DNA from: Bacteroidota bacterium
GTDB taxonomy: Bacteria; Bacteroidota; Bacteroidia; Flavobacteriales; Flavobacteriaceae
Assembly (NCBI GenBank): GCA_018829465.1
Contig: JAHJTN010000007.1
Coordinates: 124,001 to 188,000, forward strand
Length of the DNA stretch: 64,000 nucleotides
Direction: 5' to 3'
In this document: positions 42,973 through 52,199 of the stretch, piece by piece
Layout of the letters: every line of letters begins with the position of its first letter
Position numbering within the stretch: the first letter of the stretch is position 1
Position numbers and translations under genes: made by a program
Notes under the pieces: model-generated
Database searches by the model: none
Told to the model about the DNA's origin: nothing
What the model saw: only the letters and a program-made list of their open reading frames with translations

Positions 42973-44634
42973 TTGCTGCAATCCATTTATGTAAAAAATT
43001 ACGCGTTGATAGAAGACATACAAGTGTCTTTCGGCAAAGGATTGTCCGTGATTACCGGAGAAACAGGTGCCGGAAAATCTATTTTGCTCGACGCTTTGGG
43101 CTTGCTGCTCGGCAATCGTGCAGATTTGGACAGTTTGCGCGACAAGGAACAAAAATGCACCATAGAAGCACATTTTTCACTAGATAATCTTCATCTCGAA
43201 TCACTTTTTGAAACTTTAGCATTCGATTACGACAAGCATACCGTTGTACGCAGAGAAATTTTGCCCGGAGGAAAATCGAGGGCTTTTGTGAATGATTCGC
43301 CGGTAGGCCTGCAAGCGCTAAGTCAATTGGGTACTCGGTTAATCGATATTCACTCCCAGCATCAAACCCTTCAATTGGCCGAAACCGACTTTCAGTTTCA
43401 ATTGCTTGATGCCTTGGCGCAAAATTTTAAAGGATTGCAAGAGTACAGAGAAGCGTACCAAAAATTTCAAATAGCCGAAAAAGCGTTGCAAGCACTTATA
43501 GATTTTCAGAAATCTGCATCCAAAGAGCAAGAATTTGATACTTTTCAACTCGAAGAATTGGAGCAAGCCGCGCTTAAACCCGGTGTGCAAGAAACTTTGG
43601 AAGAAACCGTTGAGCAACTCTCCAACGTAGAAGATATACAGCAACAGCTATCGCAAGCCATTGCATTGCTAGATCACGAAGAAATGGGAGTTCTTAAGCA
43701 ACTCAATCAAATTCGACAGGCGTTGCAAGCGGTTACGGGTTTTTCAAAAGATTACCAAGAACTCTTTGAAAGAACCGAATCGGCGCGTATTGAACTGTTT
43801 GATATCAGCACCGCTTTGCAAAATACAGCTGAACGTTTGGAGGCAGATCCTGAAACTTTAGCCAAAGCCAACGAACAACTGCAACGCATCTATTTTCTTC
43901 AGAAAAAACACAATGTACAAAGTGTGGAAGCACTTATTGCACACAGAGACCAACTCGCGCACAAAGTACTTAGGGTGCTAAACCTTTCGGATGAGATACA
44001 ATCCAAACAGCAATCGCGCGACCAAGCTTTTGAATATGCCAAAGAAATTGCGGAACAGTTGCACAAATCGCGCTTGGCGATTATTCCCGAACTCGAAAAA
44101 CAACTCCGGGAAATTGTTTCACAATTGGGTATGCAACACGCACGTTTTCAGATAGTTTTGACGGCTACTGAAACATTTGACAAGTATGGGCGAAGTAGGG
44201 TAGAAGTGCAGTTTTCGGCCAACAAGGGTTTGCCTTTCGGGCTGCTGAAGAAAATGGCTTCGGGTGGCGAATTGTCTCGTGTGATGCTCGCTGTGAAAGC
44301 TGTTTTGGCCAAACACATGCGTTTGCCCACCATTATTTTTGACGAAATAGACACGGGTATTTCGGGTGAGGTGGCCAAACAAATGGCAGATGTACTCGAT
44401 ACACTCAGCCAAAGCCTTCAGGTGATTGCCATCACCCATTTGCCGCAAATCGCAGCCAAAGGCCAGCACCATCTAAAAGTGTATAAAGAAACCCTCGAAA
44501 ATACAACCCGTACCCAATTGACCGTGCTTCAAGAAACTGAACGCATTACAGAATTGGCAGAAATGTTGGGTGGAAAAACGCTGACAGATGCGGCGATGGC
44601 GCATGCACGAGATTTATTGACAAACAAGCAATGA
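42973..44634 (+). CDS. recN: DNA repair protein RecN
   Basis: 553 residues, SMC-like ATPase. The Walker A motif is GETGAGKS at about residue 30, the Walker B is TIIFDEIDTGISG near residue 457, and the middle is a coiled coil. It acts in double-strand break repair. The start codon is TTG, and the following LQSIYVKNYALIEDI is the normal opening. Its end faces the remnant frame at 44639. Confidence 0.96.
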   Translation: MLQSIYVKNYALIEDIQVSFGKGLSVITGETGAGKSILLDALGLLLGNRADLDSLRDKEQKCTIEAHFSLDNLHLESLFETLAFDYDKHTVVRREILPGGKSRAFVNDSPVGLQALSQLGTRLIDIHSQHQTLQLAETDFQFQLLDALAQNFKGLQEYREAYQKFQIAEKALQALIDFQKSASKEQEFDTFQLEELEQAALKPGVQETLEETVEQLSNVEDIQQQLSQAIALLDHEEMGVLKQLNQIRQALQAVTGFSKDYQELFERTESARIELFDISTALQNTAERLEADPETLAKANEQLQRIYFLQKKHNVQSVEALIAHRDQLAHKVLRVLNLSDEIQSKQQSRDQAFEYAKEIAEQLHKSRLAIIPELEKQLREIVSQLGMQHARFQIVLTATETFDKYGRSRVEVQFSANKGLPFGLLKKMASGGELSRVMLAVKAVLAKHMRLPTIIFDEIDTGISGEVAKQMADVLDTLSQSLQVIAITHLPQIAAKGQHHLKVYKETLENTTRTQLTVLQETERITELAEMLGGKTLTDAAMAHARDLLTNKQ

Positions 44635-44638
44635 TGCG

Positions 44639-44845
44639 TTAAGCCTTTTTAAAAAACTCCTGACGGCATTTTTTTAACGGCTGTTCCATATCATTTTCAT
44701 ACAAAACCTCAGCCCGTTTAAAACAAAGTGTTTTTTCTACCAGTCCTTCGCTGCCTTGAGTTTTATCTGAAGATTCGAGCAAGCCAACAGAATAAACACC
44801 ACCAAGGTGTAAGTTTGAAACTGTATAAATTGAGGTGTTTTTATC
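44639..44845 (-). pseudogene. Possible remnant or unrecognised short coding sequence
   Basis: A 68-codon open frame ends at TAA 44639-44641 on the minus strand; its last 45 residues (EGLVEKTLCFKRAEVLYEND ... CRQEFFKKA) look protein-like. It has no ATG except near the end; a TTG at about 44787 would give 47 residues. No family is recognised. It fills most of the 350-bp gap between recN and fabI; the rest holds the fabI promoter and an inverted repeat at 44866-44883. Confidence 0.22.
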
Positions 44846-44950
44846 TTACTATTGTCGAAGTCATATTACATTAAATTATGTAAAAGTTTGTGTAAAGAAT
44901 TCGCAGATTTTCCTGAGACAACTTTGCTGTTTCAACTCATATTTTTTAAA

Positions 44951-44958
44951 TATCTTTG
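44951..44958 (+). promoter_or_regulatory. -7 box (TATCTTTG) of fabI
   Basis: TATCTTTG lies 30 bp before the ATG at 44989. A TTTG at 44923-44926 is 24 bp upstream, close to the consensus spacing. A small inverted repeat, TTACAT-N6-ATGTAA, lies at 44866-44883. Confidence 0.5.
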
Positions 44959-44988
44959 ACGCCACCAAGAACGTTAAAACCATTTAGC

Positions 44989-45804
44989 ATGTCATACAAT
45001 CTTTTAAAAGGAAAACGAGGAATAATATTTGGCGCGTTGGACGAAAACTCCATCGCTTGGAAAACCGCCGAAACAGTTTACAAGGAAGGCGGTCGTTTTG
45101 TGTTGACCAACGCACCCATAGCCCTTCGCATGGGCACTATTAATGAACTGGCCGAAAAAACCGAGTCACAGGTCATTCCGGCCGACGCAACGAGTATGGA
45201 AGATTTAGAAAATTTAGTGGCTAAAGCCCAGGAAATACTCGGTGGTAAAATCGATTTTGTTCTACACTCTATCGGAATGTCGCTCAATGTGCGCAAAGGG
45301 CGTCACTACACAGAGCAGAACTATGAATTTACAACCAAAGGTTGGGATATTTCTGCAGTGTCTTTTCACAAAGTCATGCAAGTGCTCTACAAGCAAGACG
45401 CCATGAATGAATGGGGCAGTATCGTTGCTTTGACTTATATGGCCGCGCAGCGTACCTTTCCTGATTATAACGACATGGCAGACAACAAAGCCTATTTGGA
45501 ATCTATTGCCAGAAGCTTTGGTTACTTCTTCGGAAAAGACAAAAAAGTACGCGTCAATACCATTTCTCAATCGCCTACACCCACCACGGCGGGCAAAGGT
45601 GTCAAAGGATTTGACGGCTTTATCAGTTTTGCCGATAAAATGTCGCCTTTGGGCAATGCTACGGCACAAGATTGCGCCGATTACACCGTCACGCTTTTCT
45701 CAGATTTGACCAAAAAAGTCACGATGCAAAATCTTTTTCACGATGGCGGTTTTTCAAACACCGGCGTGAGCCAAGAAGTTATTGAAGCCTTTACCGAGGA
45801 ATAA
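44989..45804 (+). CDS. fabI: Enoyl-[acyl-carrier-protein] reductase FabI
   Basis: 271 residues from the ATG at 44989 (MSYNLLKGKRGIIFGALDENSIAW), the normal start; an upstream in-frame start would lie before the -7 box. It reduces enoyl-ACP in the last step of fatty acid elongation. The Y-x6-K pair is in PDYNDMADNKAYL, and the substrate region is SIGMS. GT2 follows after 20 bp. Confidence 0.96.
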   Translation: MSYNLLKGKRGIIFGALDENSIAWKTAETVYKEGGRFVLTNAPIALRMGTINELAEKTESQVIPADATSMEDLENLVAKAQEILGGKIDFVLHSIGMSLNVRKGRHYTEQNYEFTTKGWDISAVSFHKVMQVLYKQDAMNEWGSIVALTYMAAQRTFPDYNDMADNKAYLESIARSFGYFFGKDKKVRVNTISQSPTPTTAGKGVKGFDGFISFADKMSPLGNATAQDCADYTVTLFSDLTKKVTMQNLFHDGGFSNTGVSQEVIEAFTEE

Positions 45805-45824
45805 TTTCTCACTCAATTTGAAAA

Positions 45825-46823
45825 ATGGAACTTTCGTTATCGATTGTGGTTCCGGTTTACAACAGGCCAGAGGAAATTGGTGAATTGCTGGATAGTTTGC
45901 GGCATCAAACCGTCAAAACTTTTGAAGTGGTGATTGTGGAAGATGGATCGAACGAAAAAGCAGAAGCTGTAGTTGAGGCATTTCGACCCCAACTCAATAT
46001 TCTCTATCTGGCGAAACCCAACACCGGTCCCGGCGATTCGCGAAACTATGGTATGGCGCGTGCGCGAGGTAATTATTTTATCATTTTGGACAGCGATTGC
46101 CTCTTGCCGCCGCAATACATCGAAGTGGTAACTGAAAATCTAAAAACCAAATACACCGATTTTTTTGGAGGACCGGACACGATGCACCCCGATTTTTCGA
46201 ATATTCAAAAGGCGATAAACCACAGCATGACGTCTTTTTTCACTACCGGAGGTATTCGAAATTCCGAATCGCACCGCAAATTTCAACCGAGAAGTTTCAA
46301 TATGGGTATATCTAAAGAAGCTTTTGAGGCCAGTGGCGGCTTTGGAAATATTCACCCGGGCGAAGATCCGGATTTGACCTTGCGGTTGTGGAAAATGGGT
46401 TTTAGTTCACAACTGATTCCCGATGCCTTTGTGTATCACAAAAGACGTATTTCATGGTCAAAATTTTATAAACAAGTTTATAAATTTGGGGTCGCACGTC
46501 CCATACTCGACAGTTGGCATCCGGAATATAAAACGGTTTCCTACTGGTTTCCGAGTCTTTTTTTGATAGCAGAAATGGCATCGATTTTTTTCCTTTTGGC
46601 CGGTTTTGGTTTTCCTGCATTTTTGTTTTTGTGCTACTTCGGTTTGGTCTGTTTGGACGCTTTTGTGAAGCAACAAACCATTCGCACCGCTTTGTTGAGC
46701 ATTTTGGCAGTTCAAATTCAGTTTCTTGGTTATGGTTGGGGATTTTTAAAATCTTTTTTTAAGGTGCGGCTTTTGGCACAAAAACCACAAGTTGCTTTCC
46801 CCGATTTTTTCTTTAAACACTGA
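45825..46823 (+). CDS. Glycosyltransferase family 2
   Basis: 332 residues. The N-terminal GT-A domain has SIVVPVYNRPEEIGELLDSL, VVIVEDGSN and the metal-binding LDSDC. Helices near residues 245-300 form a hydrophobic C-terminal region, so the protein sits at the inner membrane. The acceptor is unknown; a role in surface polysaccharide is likely. Its TGA overlaps the rsmG start (TGATG). Confidence 0.9.
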   Translation: MELSLSIVVPVYNRPEEIGELLDSLRHQTVKTFEVVIVEDGSNEKAEAVVEAFRPQLNILYLAKPNTGPGDSRNYGMARARGNYFIILDSDCLLPPQYIEVVTENLKTKYTDFFGGPDTMHPDFSNIQKAINHSMTSFFTTGGIRNSESHRKFQPRSFNMGISKEAFEASGGFGNIHPGEDPDLTLRLWKMGFSSQLIPDAFVYHKRRISWSKFYKQVYKFGVARPILDSWHPEYKTVSYWFPSLFLIAEMASIFFLLAGFGFPAFLFLCYFGLVCLDAFVKQQTIRTALLSILAVQIQFLGYGWGFLKSFFKVRLLAQKPQVAFPDFFFKH

Positions 46824-47449
46824 TGTCAAATATGGAGACAATCGCACATTATTTTCCTGATTTGACCAGTTTGCAAAGAGAACAGTTTGCCATGCTCGGT
46901 GATTTGTATGCAGAATGGAACTTGAAAATCAATGTGATTTCCCGAAAAGATATAGACCATTTATACACGCGTCATGTGCTGCACAGCCTGGCGATTGCCA
47001 AAGTAATATCTTTTAACCCCAATGCTAAAGTGCTGGATGTTGGCACGGGAGGCGGTTTTCCGGGCATACCTTTGGCTATTCTTTTCCCGGAAACAGATTT
47101 TTTACTGATTGACGCTATCGGGAAAAAAATTTCGGTGGTAAAAGCTGTTTCAGAAGCTTTAAACTTGCAGAATTTGAGAGTGGCGCACACACGTGCCGAA
47201 GCGGTCAAAGATCGTTTTGATTTTATCGTCAGCCGTGCGGTGACCAATATGCCTGATTTTGTAAATTGGGTGAAAGGCAAAACGTATAAAGAAAATAAAC
47301 ACACACTTAAAAACGGCATCCTTTACCTGAAAGGTGGCGATTTGGCAGCAGAGCTGAAGCCTTTTCCAAAAGCCAAATGTTACCCCATATCGGGCTTTTT
47401 TGGCGAAGCTTTTTTTGAAACCAAAAGTGTTGTGCATCTGCCGATGTGA
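46823..47449 (+). CDS. rsmG: 16S rRNA (guanine-N7) methyltransferase RsmG
   Basis: 208 residues. The SAM-binding motif VLDVGTGGGFPGIPLAILFP is diagnostic of RsmG/GidB, which methylates G527 of 16S rRNA. The start overlaps the GT2 stop by one base; a second in-frame ATG three codons later is also possible. A short gap separates it from the convergent lysS. Confidence 0.95.
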   Translation: MSNMETIAHYFPDLTSLQREQFAMLGDLYAEWNLKINVISRKDIDHLYTRHVLHSLAIAKVISFNPNAKVLDVGTGGGFPGIPLAILFPETDFLLIDAIGKKISVVKAVSEALNLQNLRVAHTRAEAVKDRFDFIVSRAVTNMPDFVNWVKGKTYKENKHTLKNGILYLKGGDLAAELKPFPKAKCYPISGFFGEAFFETKSVVHLPM

Positions 47450-47489
47450 GTTGTCAAAGGCAATGTTATTAAGATTAATTTTTTCAATC

Positions 47490-49184
47490 TTAGACCAATC
47501 CAACCCAAAGTCCGTCTTCGTTTTTAGTAACCTTAGCCAGTTGATTTTGGGTGAGTTCTTTAATGGCTTTGTCCCATTTTTTATTCGACAAACCGGTTTG
47601 ATTTTTCACTTCTTCCAACAATTTTTCTCCTTCAGTCTTCAGGTGGTTTAGTATTTCTTTTGCTTCATCACTCAGCGCGATGGCTTTTTTCTCGGGTTTC
47701 ATTTGCGGGAAGAACAAGACTTCTTGTATGGAACTGTTGTTGGTCATCAGCATGACGAGTCTGTCTATGCCTATGCCAATTCCGGCTGTGGGAGGCATGC
47801 CGTATTCTAAAGCGCGTAAAAAGTCTTGATCGATAAACATGGCTTCATCGTCACCTTTTTCAGACAGCCGAAGTTGATCTTCAAAACGAAGTCTTTGTTC
47901 TATGGGATCATTGAGCTCGGAGTAGCAATTGGCAATTTCTTTACCGTTGATAAGCAACTCAAAACGCTCTGTGAGTTCGGGATTGTCTCTATGTTGCTTA
48001 GTAAGCGGACTCATCTCTTTGGGATAGTCTATAATAAAAGTAGGTTGTACATAGTGATGTTCACAAGTTTCGCCAAACAACTCGTCTATCAGTTTTCCTT
48101 TGCCCATGGTTTCGTCAACTTCCAGGTGAAGTTTTTTACAAACTGCCCTCAACTCGTTTTCGTCCATGCCGGCAACATCAAATCCGGTATGTGTTTTGAT
48201 GGCTTCAAGTATGGGCACGCGCGGATAGGGCGCTTTAAAGTTGATTTCTTTATCGCCCACTTTTACGGTTGTTTTCTGATGTACTTTTTGAGCAATTTCT
48301 TCCAGCAGTTTTTCGGTGGTTTCCATCATCCATCTGTAATCTTTGTAAGCCACATACAGCTCCATCACTGTAAATTCCGGATTGTGTGTACGATCCATAC
48401 CCTCGTTTCGGAAGTCTTTCGAAAACTCATATACGCCATCAAATCCGCCTACAATCAGTCTTTTTAAATACAATTCGTTGGCAATACGCAAGTAGAGCGG
48501 AATATCCAAAGCGTTGTGGTGCGTGATAAACGGACGGGCAGATGCACCGCCGGGAATGGGTTGTAGTATAGGCGTTTCCACTTCCAAATAACCTAAGCGG
48601 TTGAGAAATTCACGAATGGTGTTGGTGATTTGCGTTCTTTTGACAAAAGTGTTTTTAACGGCGTCGTTTACGATCAAATCTACGTAGCGTCTGCGGTAGC
48701 GTTGTTCCGGATCAGAGAAAGCGTCATGGGTTTTGCCGTCTGCATCTGTTTTGACAACCGGCAAGGGCCGCAAGGCTTTGGAAAGTACGAAAAGCTCGCG
48801 CGCATGGACAGAAATCTCACCGACTTGTGTTTTAAATACTTCACCGCGAATACCGATAAAATCGCCTATGTCTAACAGTTTCTTAAAAACAGCGTTGTAC
48901 ATGGTGCCGGTTTCGTCTGATGAGATATCATCGCGAGTAATATACACCTGAATGCGTCCGCTGCTGTCTTTCAATTCTGCAAATGAGGCTTTCCCCATGA
49001 TGCGTCTGCTCATGAGTCTGCCGGCCAAAACCACTTCTTTTCCTTGTAGTGTATCGTAGTGTTCTACAATTTCGGTAGCGTGATGGGTAATCTGAAAAGC
49101 GGCTGCCGGATAGGGTTCTATGCCCATTTTTCTGAGCTCAATCAGACTTTCTCTGCGGATGTTTTCTTGTTCGCTGCGTTGCAT
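47490..49184 (-). CDS. lysS: Lysyl-tRNA synthetase, class II
   Basis: 564 residues. The N-terminal OB-fold anticodon domain is followed by the class II core: motif 2 (FRNEGMDRTHNPEFTVMELY) and motif 3 (GIGIGIDRLVMLMTN). About 65 extra residues follow motif 3 (HLKTEGEKLLEEVKNQTGLS, NKKWDKAIKELTQNQL), a winged-helix-like tail usual in Bacteroidota. The -7 box at 49210-49217 lies just upstream. Confidence 0.97.
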   Translation of the reverse strand: MQRSEQENIRRESLIELRKMGIEPYPAAAFQITHHATEIVEHYDTLQGKEVVLAGRLMSRRIMGKASFAELKDSSGRIQVYITRDDISSDETGTMYNAVFKKLLDIGDFIGIRGEVFKTQVGEISVHARELFVLSKALRPLPVVKTDADGKTHDAFSDPEQRYRRRYVDLIVNDAVKNTFVKRTQITNTIREFLNRLGYLEVETPILQPIPGGASARPFITHHNALDIPLYLRIANELYLKRLIVGGFDGVYEFSKDFRNEGMDRTHNPEFTVMELYVAYKDYRWMMETTEKLLEEIAQKVHQKTTVKVGDKEINFKAPYPRVPILEAIKTHTGFDVAGMDENELRAVCKKLHLEVDETMGKGKLIDELFGETCEHHYVQPTFIIDYPKEMSPLTKQHRDNPELTERFELLINGKEIANCYSELNDPIEQRLRFEDQLRLSEKGDDEAMFIDQDFLRALEYGMPPTAGIGIGIDRLVMLMTNNSSIQEVLFFPQMKPEKKAIALSDEAKEILNHLKTEGEKLLEEVKNQTGLSNKKWDKAIKELTQNQLAKVTKNEDGLWVGLV

Positions 49185-49209
49185 AGGTTTCGTTACTTTT
49201 TTAAAGTTG

Positions 49210-49217
49210 CAAAGATA
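49210..49217 (-). promoter_or_regulatory. -7 box (TATCTTTG) of lysS
   Basis: Plus-strand CAAAGATA at 49210-49217 reads TATCTTTG on the minus strand, 25 bases before the lysS ATG. Confidence 0.5.
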
Positions 49218-49262
49218 AGGATGAAATTTGAACCCCGATAAGTTGCAGGTCTATAAATGCAA

Positions 49263-50726
49263 CTATTTAAAAACCAAACGCACATATTTTTCGATCAATT
49301 GGTTGATTTCTACAGAAATTTTAAATAGATACGCCACACCCACATACAGCAAAGTAGTGAGGGTCGATTTTAAAAAGATATTTACGGTTGGGTGAAACGG
49401 GAAGTCCCAATAATAGAGTAAGCCAAACAAAAACAACGAAAACAGGAATAATTTGACGGTATTTTGGGTAAATGGAAATAATTTAATCTTTCGGACGACA
49501 AAATACAGCTTTAAAATGCTATAGGCCAACATGCTCAAAAGCGTGGCGATGGCCGCGCCTTCTATACCCAAAGCAGGAATCAGCCAAATGTTGAGACCGA
49601 TGGTTGTTAAAATCAGAAATATGCTGATGGCCAACACAATGCGGTAGTAATTTGAATTGAAGATAATCGCGTTGTTGTTGCCGAGCACCAACTCGAAATA
49701 TTTAGAAAAACCAATCAGAAAAACAATAGGAATGCCACCGCTGTACTGTGCCGGAATCAGTTCGTATATCTGATGCAGGTTTACGAGTATCCCCAAAAAA
49801 ATGAATCCACCAACAAATTGCAGGTTGATAGAAGTTTGTTTGTAAAGTTTGTTTAATTCCAGAAAGTTTTGTTGCGCCATCAGTTTGGCGGTAAGCGGGT
49901 AAGTGATTTGATGCATGGCCCTACCCGGTACGGCAATCACGGCTGCAATAAAAACGGCTACAGAGTAGTAAGCAACATTCTCGATCTGTACAAATTGTGA
50001 AATCATAAAGCGATCTATATCAACCAGAAGTGCTGCAATACTACCCGAAATTAAGATAAAAAATGAGTAGGTGAGGATAGATATCAGCTTATCGGGCAAG
50101 TACAATTTAAAGCTGGGTTTCTTAATCCAAAATGCGGTCAGCATCATAACGCTCGTATTCAACCCATAAATCAAAACCAGTGAAAAGACAAAAAAAACAG
50201 CCGTGATGATTTCATAATAAACCATGAGCAAGCTTACGCTCACCAAAAAGCGCAAAAAAACTTCTTTTAGAAAACTTCCGAAAACAGATTGAAAATGGAC
50301 CTTTACCCAAGCGTAATAAATTTCGAAATAGCTCATTAAAATACCCAAAACGGGCAAAAGCCAAATGAAATCGAGCAACATTGGATTTTCTCGACTGAGC
50401 CAAAGGGCAATTTCCGTGTATTTTAGATAAAAGATTAAGCCAAGCGGCAGAAAAAAAAGCAGCGGCAAAAAAAGCATGGCTGTGAGGAAGCCCGATTGTT
50501 TTTTGGCCGTTTCACCATGCGGATAAAATTTGACGATGGTGTTGTGCGCGCCCAATGCCATCAAAGGCATCAAAATGCCGGATGACGACAAAACAAATGC
50601 GGTGATACCGTAGTAGGTTTCGCCCAAAATTAAAGTGTACAGAAAAAGGGCATTGACAGCACCTATCCCAAAACCAAAATAGGTAGTGAGGGTGTTTCTT
50701 ATCGATTGTTTGATGACAATACCCAT
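49263..50726 (-). CDS. Polysaccharide flippase (MOP superfamily, Wzx-like)
   Basis: 487 residues with about fourteen membrane helices, from YFGFGIGAVNALFLYTL to LLYVGVAYLFKISV. The opening IKQSIRNTLTTYFGFGIGAVN is typical of flavobacterial lipopolysaccharide or O-antigen exporters. It moves lipid-linked oligosaccharide across the inner membrane. It is transcribed directly after the GT4 gene, whose stop is adjacent to its start. Confidence 0.88.
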   Translation of the reverse strand: MGIVIKQSIRNTLTTYFGFGIGAVNALFLYTLILGETYYGITAFVLSSSGILMPLMALGAHNTIVKFYPHGETAKKQSGFLTAMLFLPLLFFLPLGLIFYLKYTEIALWLSRENPMLLDFIWLLPVLGILMSYFEIYYAWVKVHFQSVFGSFLKEVFLRFLVSVSLLMVYYEIITAVFFVFSLVLIYGLNTSVMMLTAFWIKKPSFKLYLPDKLISILTYSFFILISGSIAALLVDIDRFMISQFVQIENVAYYSVAVFIAAVIAVPGRAMHQITYPLTAKLMAQQNFLELNKLYKQTSINLQFVGGFIFLGILVNLHQIYELIPAQYSGGIPIVFLIGFSKYFELVLGNNNAIIFNSNYYRIVLAISIFLILTTIGLNIWLIPALGIEGAAIATLLSMLAYSILKLYFVVRKIKLFPFTQNTVKLFLFSLFLFGLLYYWDFPFHPTVNIFLKSTLTTLLYVGVAYLFKISVEINQLIEKYVRLVFK

Positions 50727-52007
50727 CTATTTTTTTATCAAAGCAGCCAAAGAAGCCGTTAGATTTTCTCGACTATAAACATCTATGTTTTTTGAATCGA
50801 CCTGTAGTTTTCCTTCATTGAATTTTTGAAAACTGTCAACTATATATTTCTTTAAGGCGGTTTTTTCGCGGTGTTCAAAACACATGCCCGATTGCGTTTT
50901 TTCAAGCATATCCGACACTTCCCACGCAGCAGGACCAATGGCTAAAATAGGTCTTTTTGCCTGAAAATATTCAAAAATTTTACCGGGAATAATTTGCCGC
51001 GTTTCTTCCGAATCAATTTCTATCAACAACAACATTTGAGCACCGGCTTGTGTTTTTTTCGCTTCCAAATGGGGCAAATAACCGAGTTGTAAAACATGAG
51101 CAGACAACCCGTGTTCCTCGAGTGCATACAAAACTTCCCGGCTGACCACACCCGCCAAATCGATGCGTAATTTGTTTTTAAAATCGGTATCTTCTTCAAT
51201 CAATTCAGCCAAAACTTCCCATAGATGCGTCGGATTTCGGGCAGAAAGCAATGAGCCCGTGTGCACAATGTTAAACACTTTATCCGATGGTTTTCCTATT
51301 GAGATTTCTGTCTTGTCAAACCCATTTGTAATCAACACGACAGGATTGTCGGTTCGCTTTTGATACAAATTTTGCAACGCCTTACTTGTAACCAAAATGC
51401 TGTCGGCTTGGTCTAAAACGGATTGCTCCATCTTCAAATGTTTTTGTTTGGCAAAAGGCAGTAGTCTTAGTTTTTTGTGATAGCCAATGTCTGTCCACGG
51501 ATCTCTAAAATCGGCTATCCAACGGATGCCCAAAGTGCGTTTTAAAGACTGTCCAATTAGGTGTAAACTGTGTGGCGGACCGCTTGTGATGATGACATCA
51601 ACAGGATGCGCTTCAAGTTTTTTACTCAAAAATGCAACGGAAGGCTTTACCCATGATATTCTGGCGTCCGGAATAAAAAAATTACCCCTTACAAAAAGCA
51701 ACAGCGTTTCTAAAAGTGATGGATTTTTATGTGAGATCATACCCGAACTGATTTTTTGAGTTTGTTTTTTGGCGATGAGACCGGCCCAAGTGTAAGGTTC
51801 GGAGATGGGAAAACGAATGAGCTGTAAAGCCTCTGAAACTTCCTGCTGTAATTCCACATCTACAATAGGGTAATGTGGATTATCGGGCACAAAAACAATG
51901 GGCTCGATGCCGAATTGGGGCAGGTATTTTACGAATTTCAACCAACGCTGCACGCCGGGTCCGCCCGCCGGTGGCCAATAATAGCAAATGATCAGAACTT
52001 TGGTCAT
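50727..52007 (-). CDS. Glycosyltransferase family 4
   Basis: 426 residues, GT-B fold. The N-terminus VLIICYYWPPAGGPGVQRWLKFV is typical of flavobacterial GT4 enzymes of surface polysaccharide synthesis; the C-terminal nucleotide-sugar domain has PGKIFEYFQAKRPILAI. The gene forms a two-gene unit with the flippase, with no spacing between the genes. The donor and acceptor are unknown. Confidence 0.9.
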   Translation of the reverse strand: MTKVLIICYYWPPAGGPGVQRWLKFVKYLPQFGIEPIVFVPDNPHYPIVDVELQQEVSEALQLIRFPISEPYTWAGLIAKKQTQKISSGMISHKNPSLLETLLLFVRGNFFIPDARISWVKPSVAFLSKKLEAHPVDVIITSGPPHSLHLIGQSLKRTLGIRWIADFRDPWTDIGYHKKLRLLPFAKQKHLKMEQSVLDQADSILVTSKALQNLYQKRTDNPVVLITNGFDKTEISIGKPSDKVFNIVHTGSLLSARNPTHLWEVLAELIEEDTDFKNKLRIDLAGVVSREVLYALEEHGLSAHVLQLGYLPHLEAKKTQAGAQMLLLIEIDSEETRQIIPGKIFEYFQAKRPILAIGPAAWEVSDMLEKTQSGMCFEHREKTALKKYIVDSFQKFNEGKLQVDSKNIDVYSRENLTASLAALIKK

Positions 52008-52023
52008 ACAGATTCGGTTGTTG

Positions 52024-52031
52024 CAAATGTA
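52024..52031 (-). promoter_or_regulatory. -7 box (TACATTTG) of the GT4-flippase operon
   Basis: Plus-strand CAAATGTA at 52024-52031 reads TACATTTG on the minus strand, 16 bases before the GT4 ATG. Confidence 0.5.
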
Positions 52032-52166
52032 AAATTTATTTAACGAGTCTTTACTGGCAAATTTAAGATTTCATAGTCTATTTCTTTACAATGTTTCTGA
52101 ATGTGAAAAGAAACCCTGTCAAAAGTTAAAGAAAAACTAAAAACTTCGCTTCGCTGTTATTTTTTC

Positions 52167-52174
52167 TAAATTTG
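52167..52174 (+). promoter_or_regulatory. -7 box (TAAATTTG) of the PIG-L gene
   Basis: TAAATTTG lies 25 bp before the ATG at 52200. No TTG stands at the normal spacing. Confidence 0.45.
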
Positions 52175-52199
52175 GAAATCGCAACCAAAAATCTATTCC

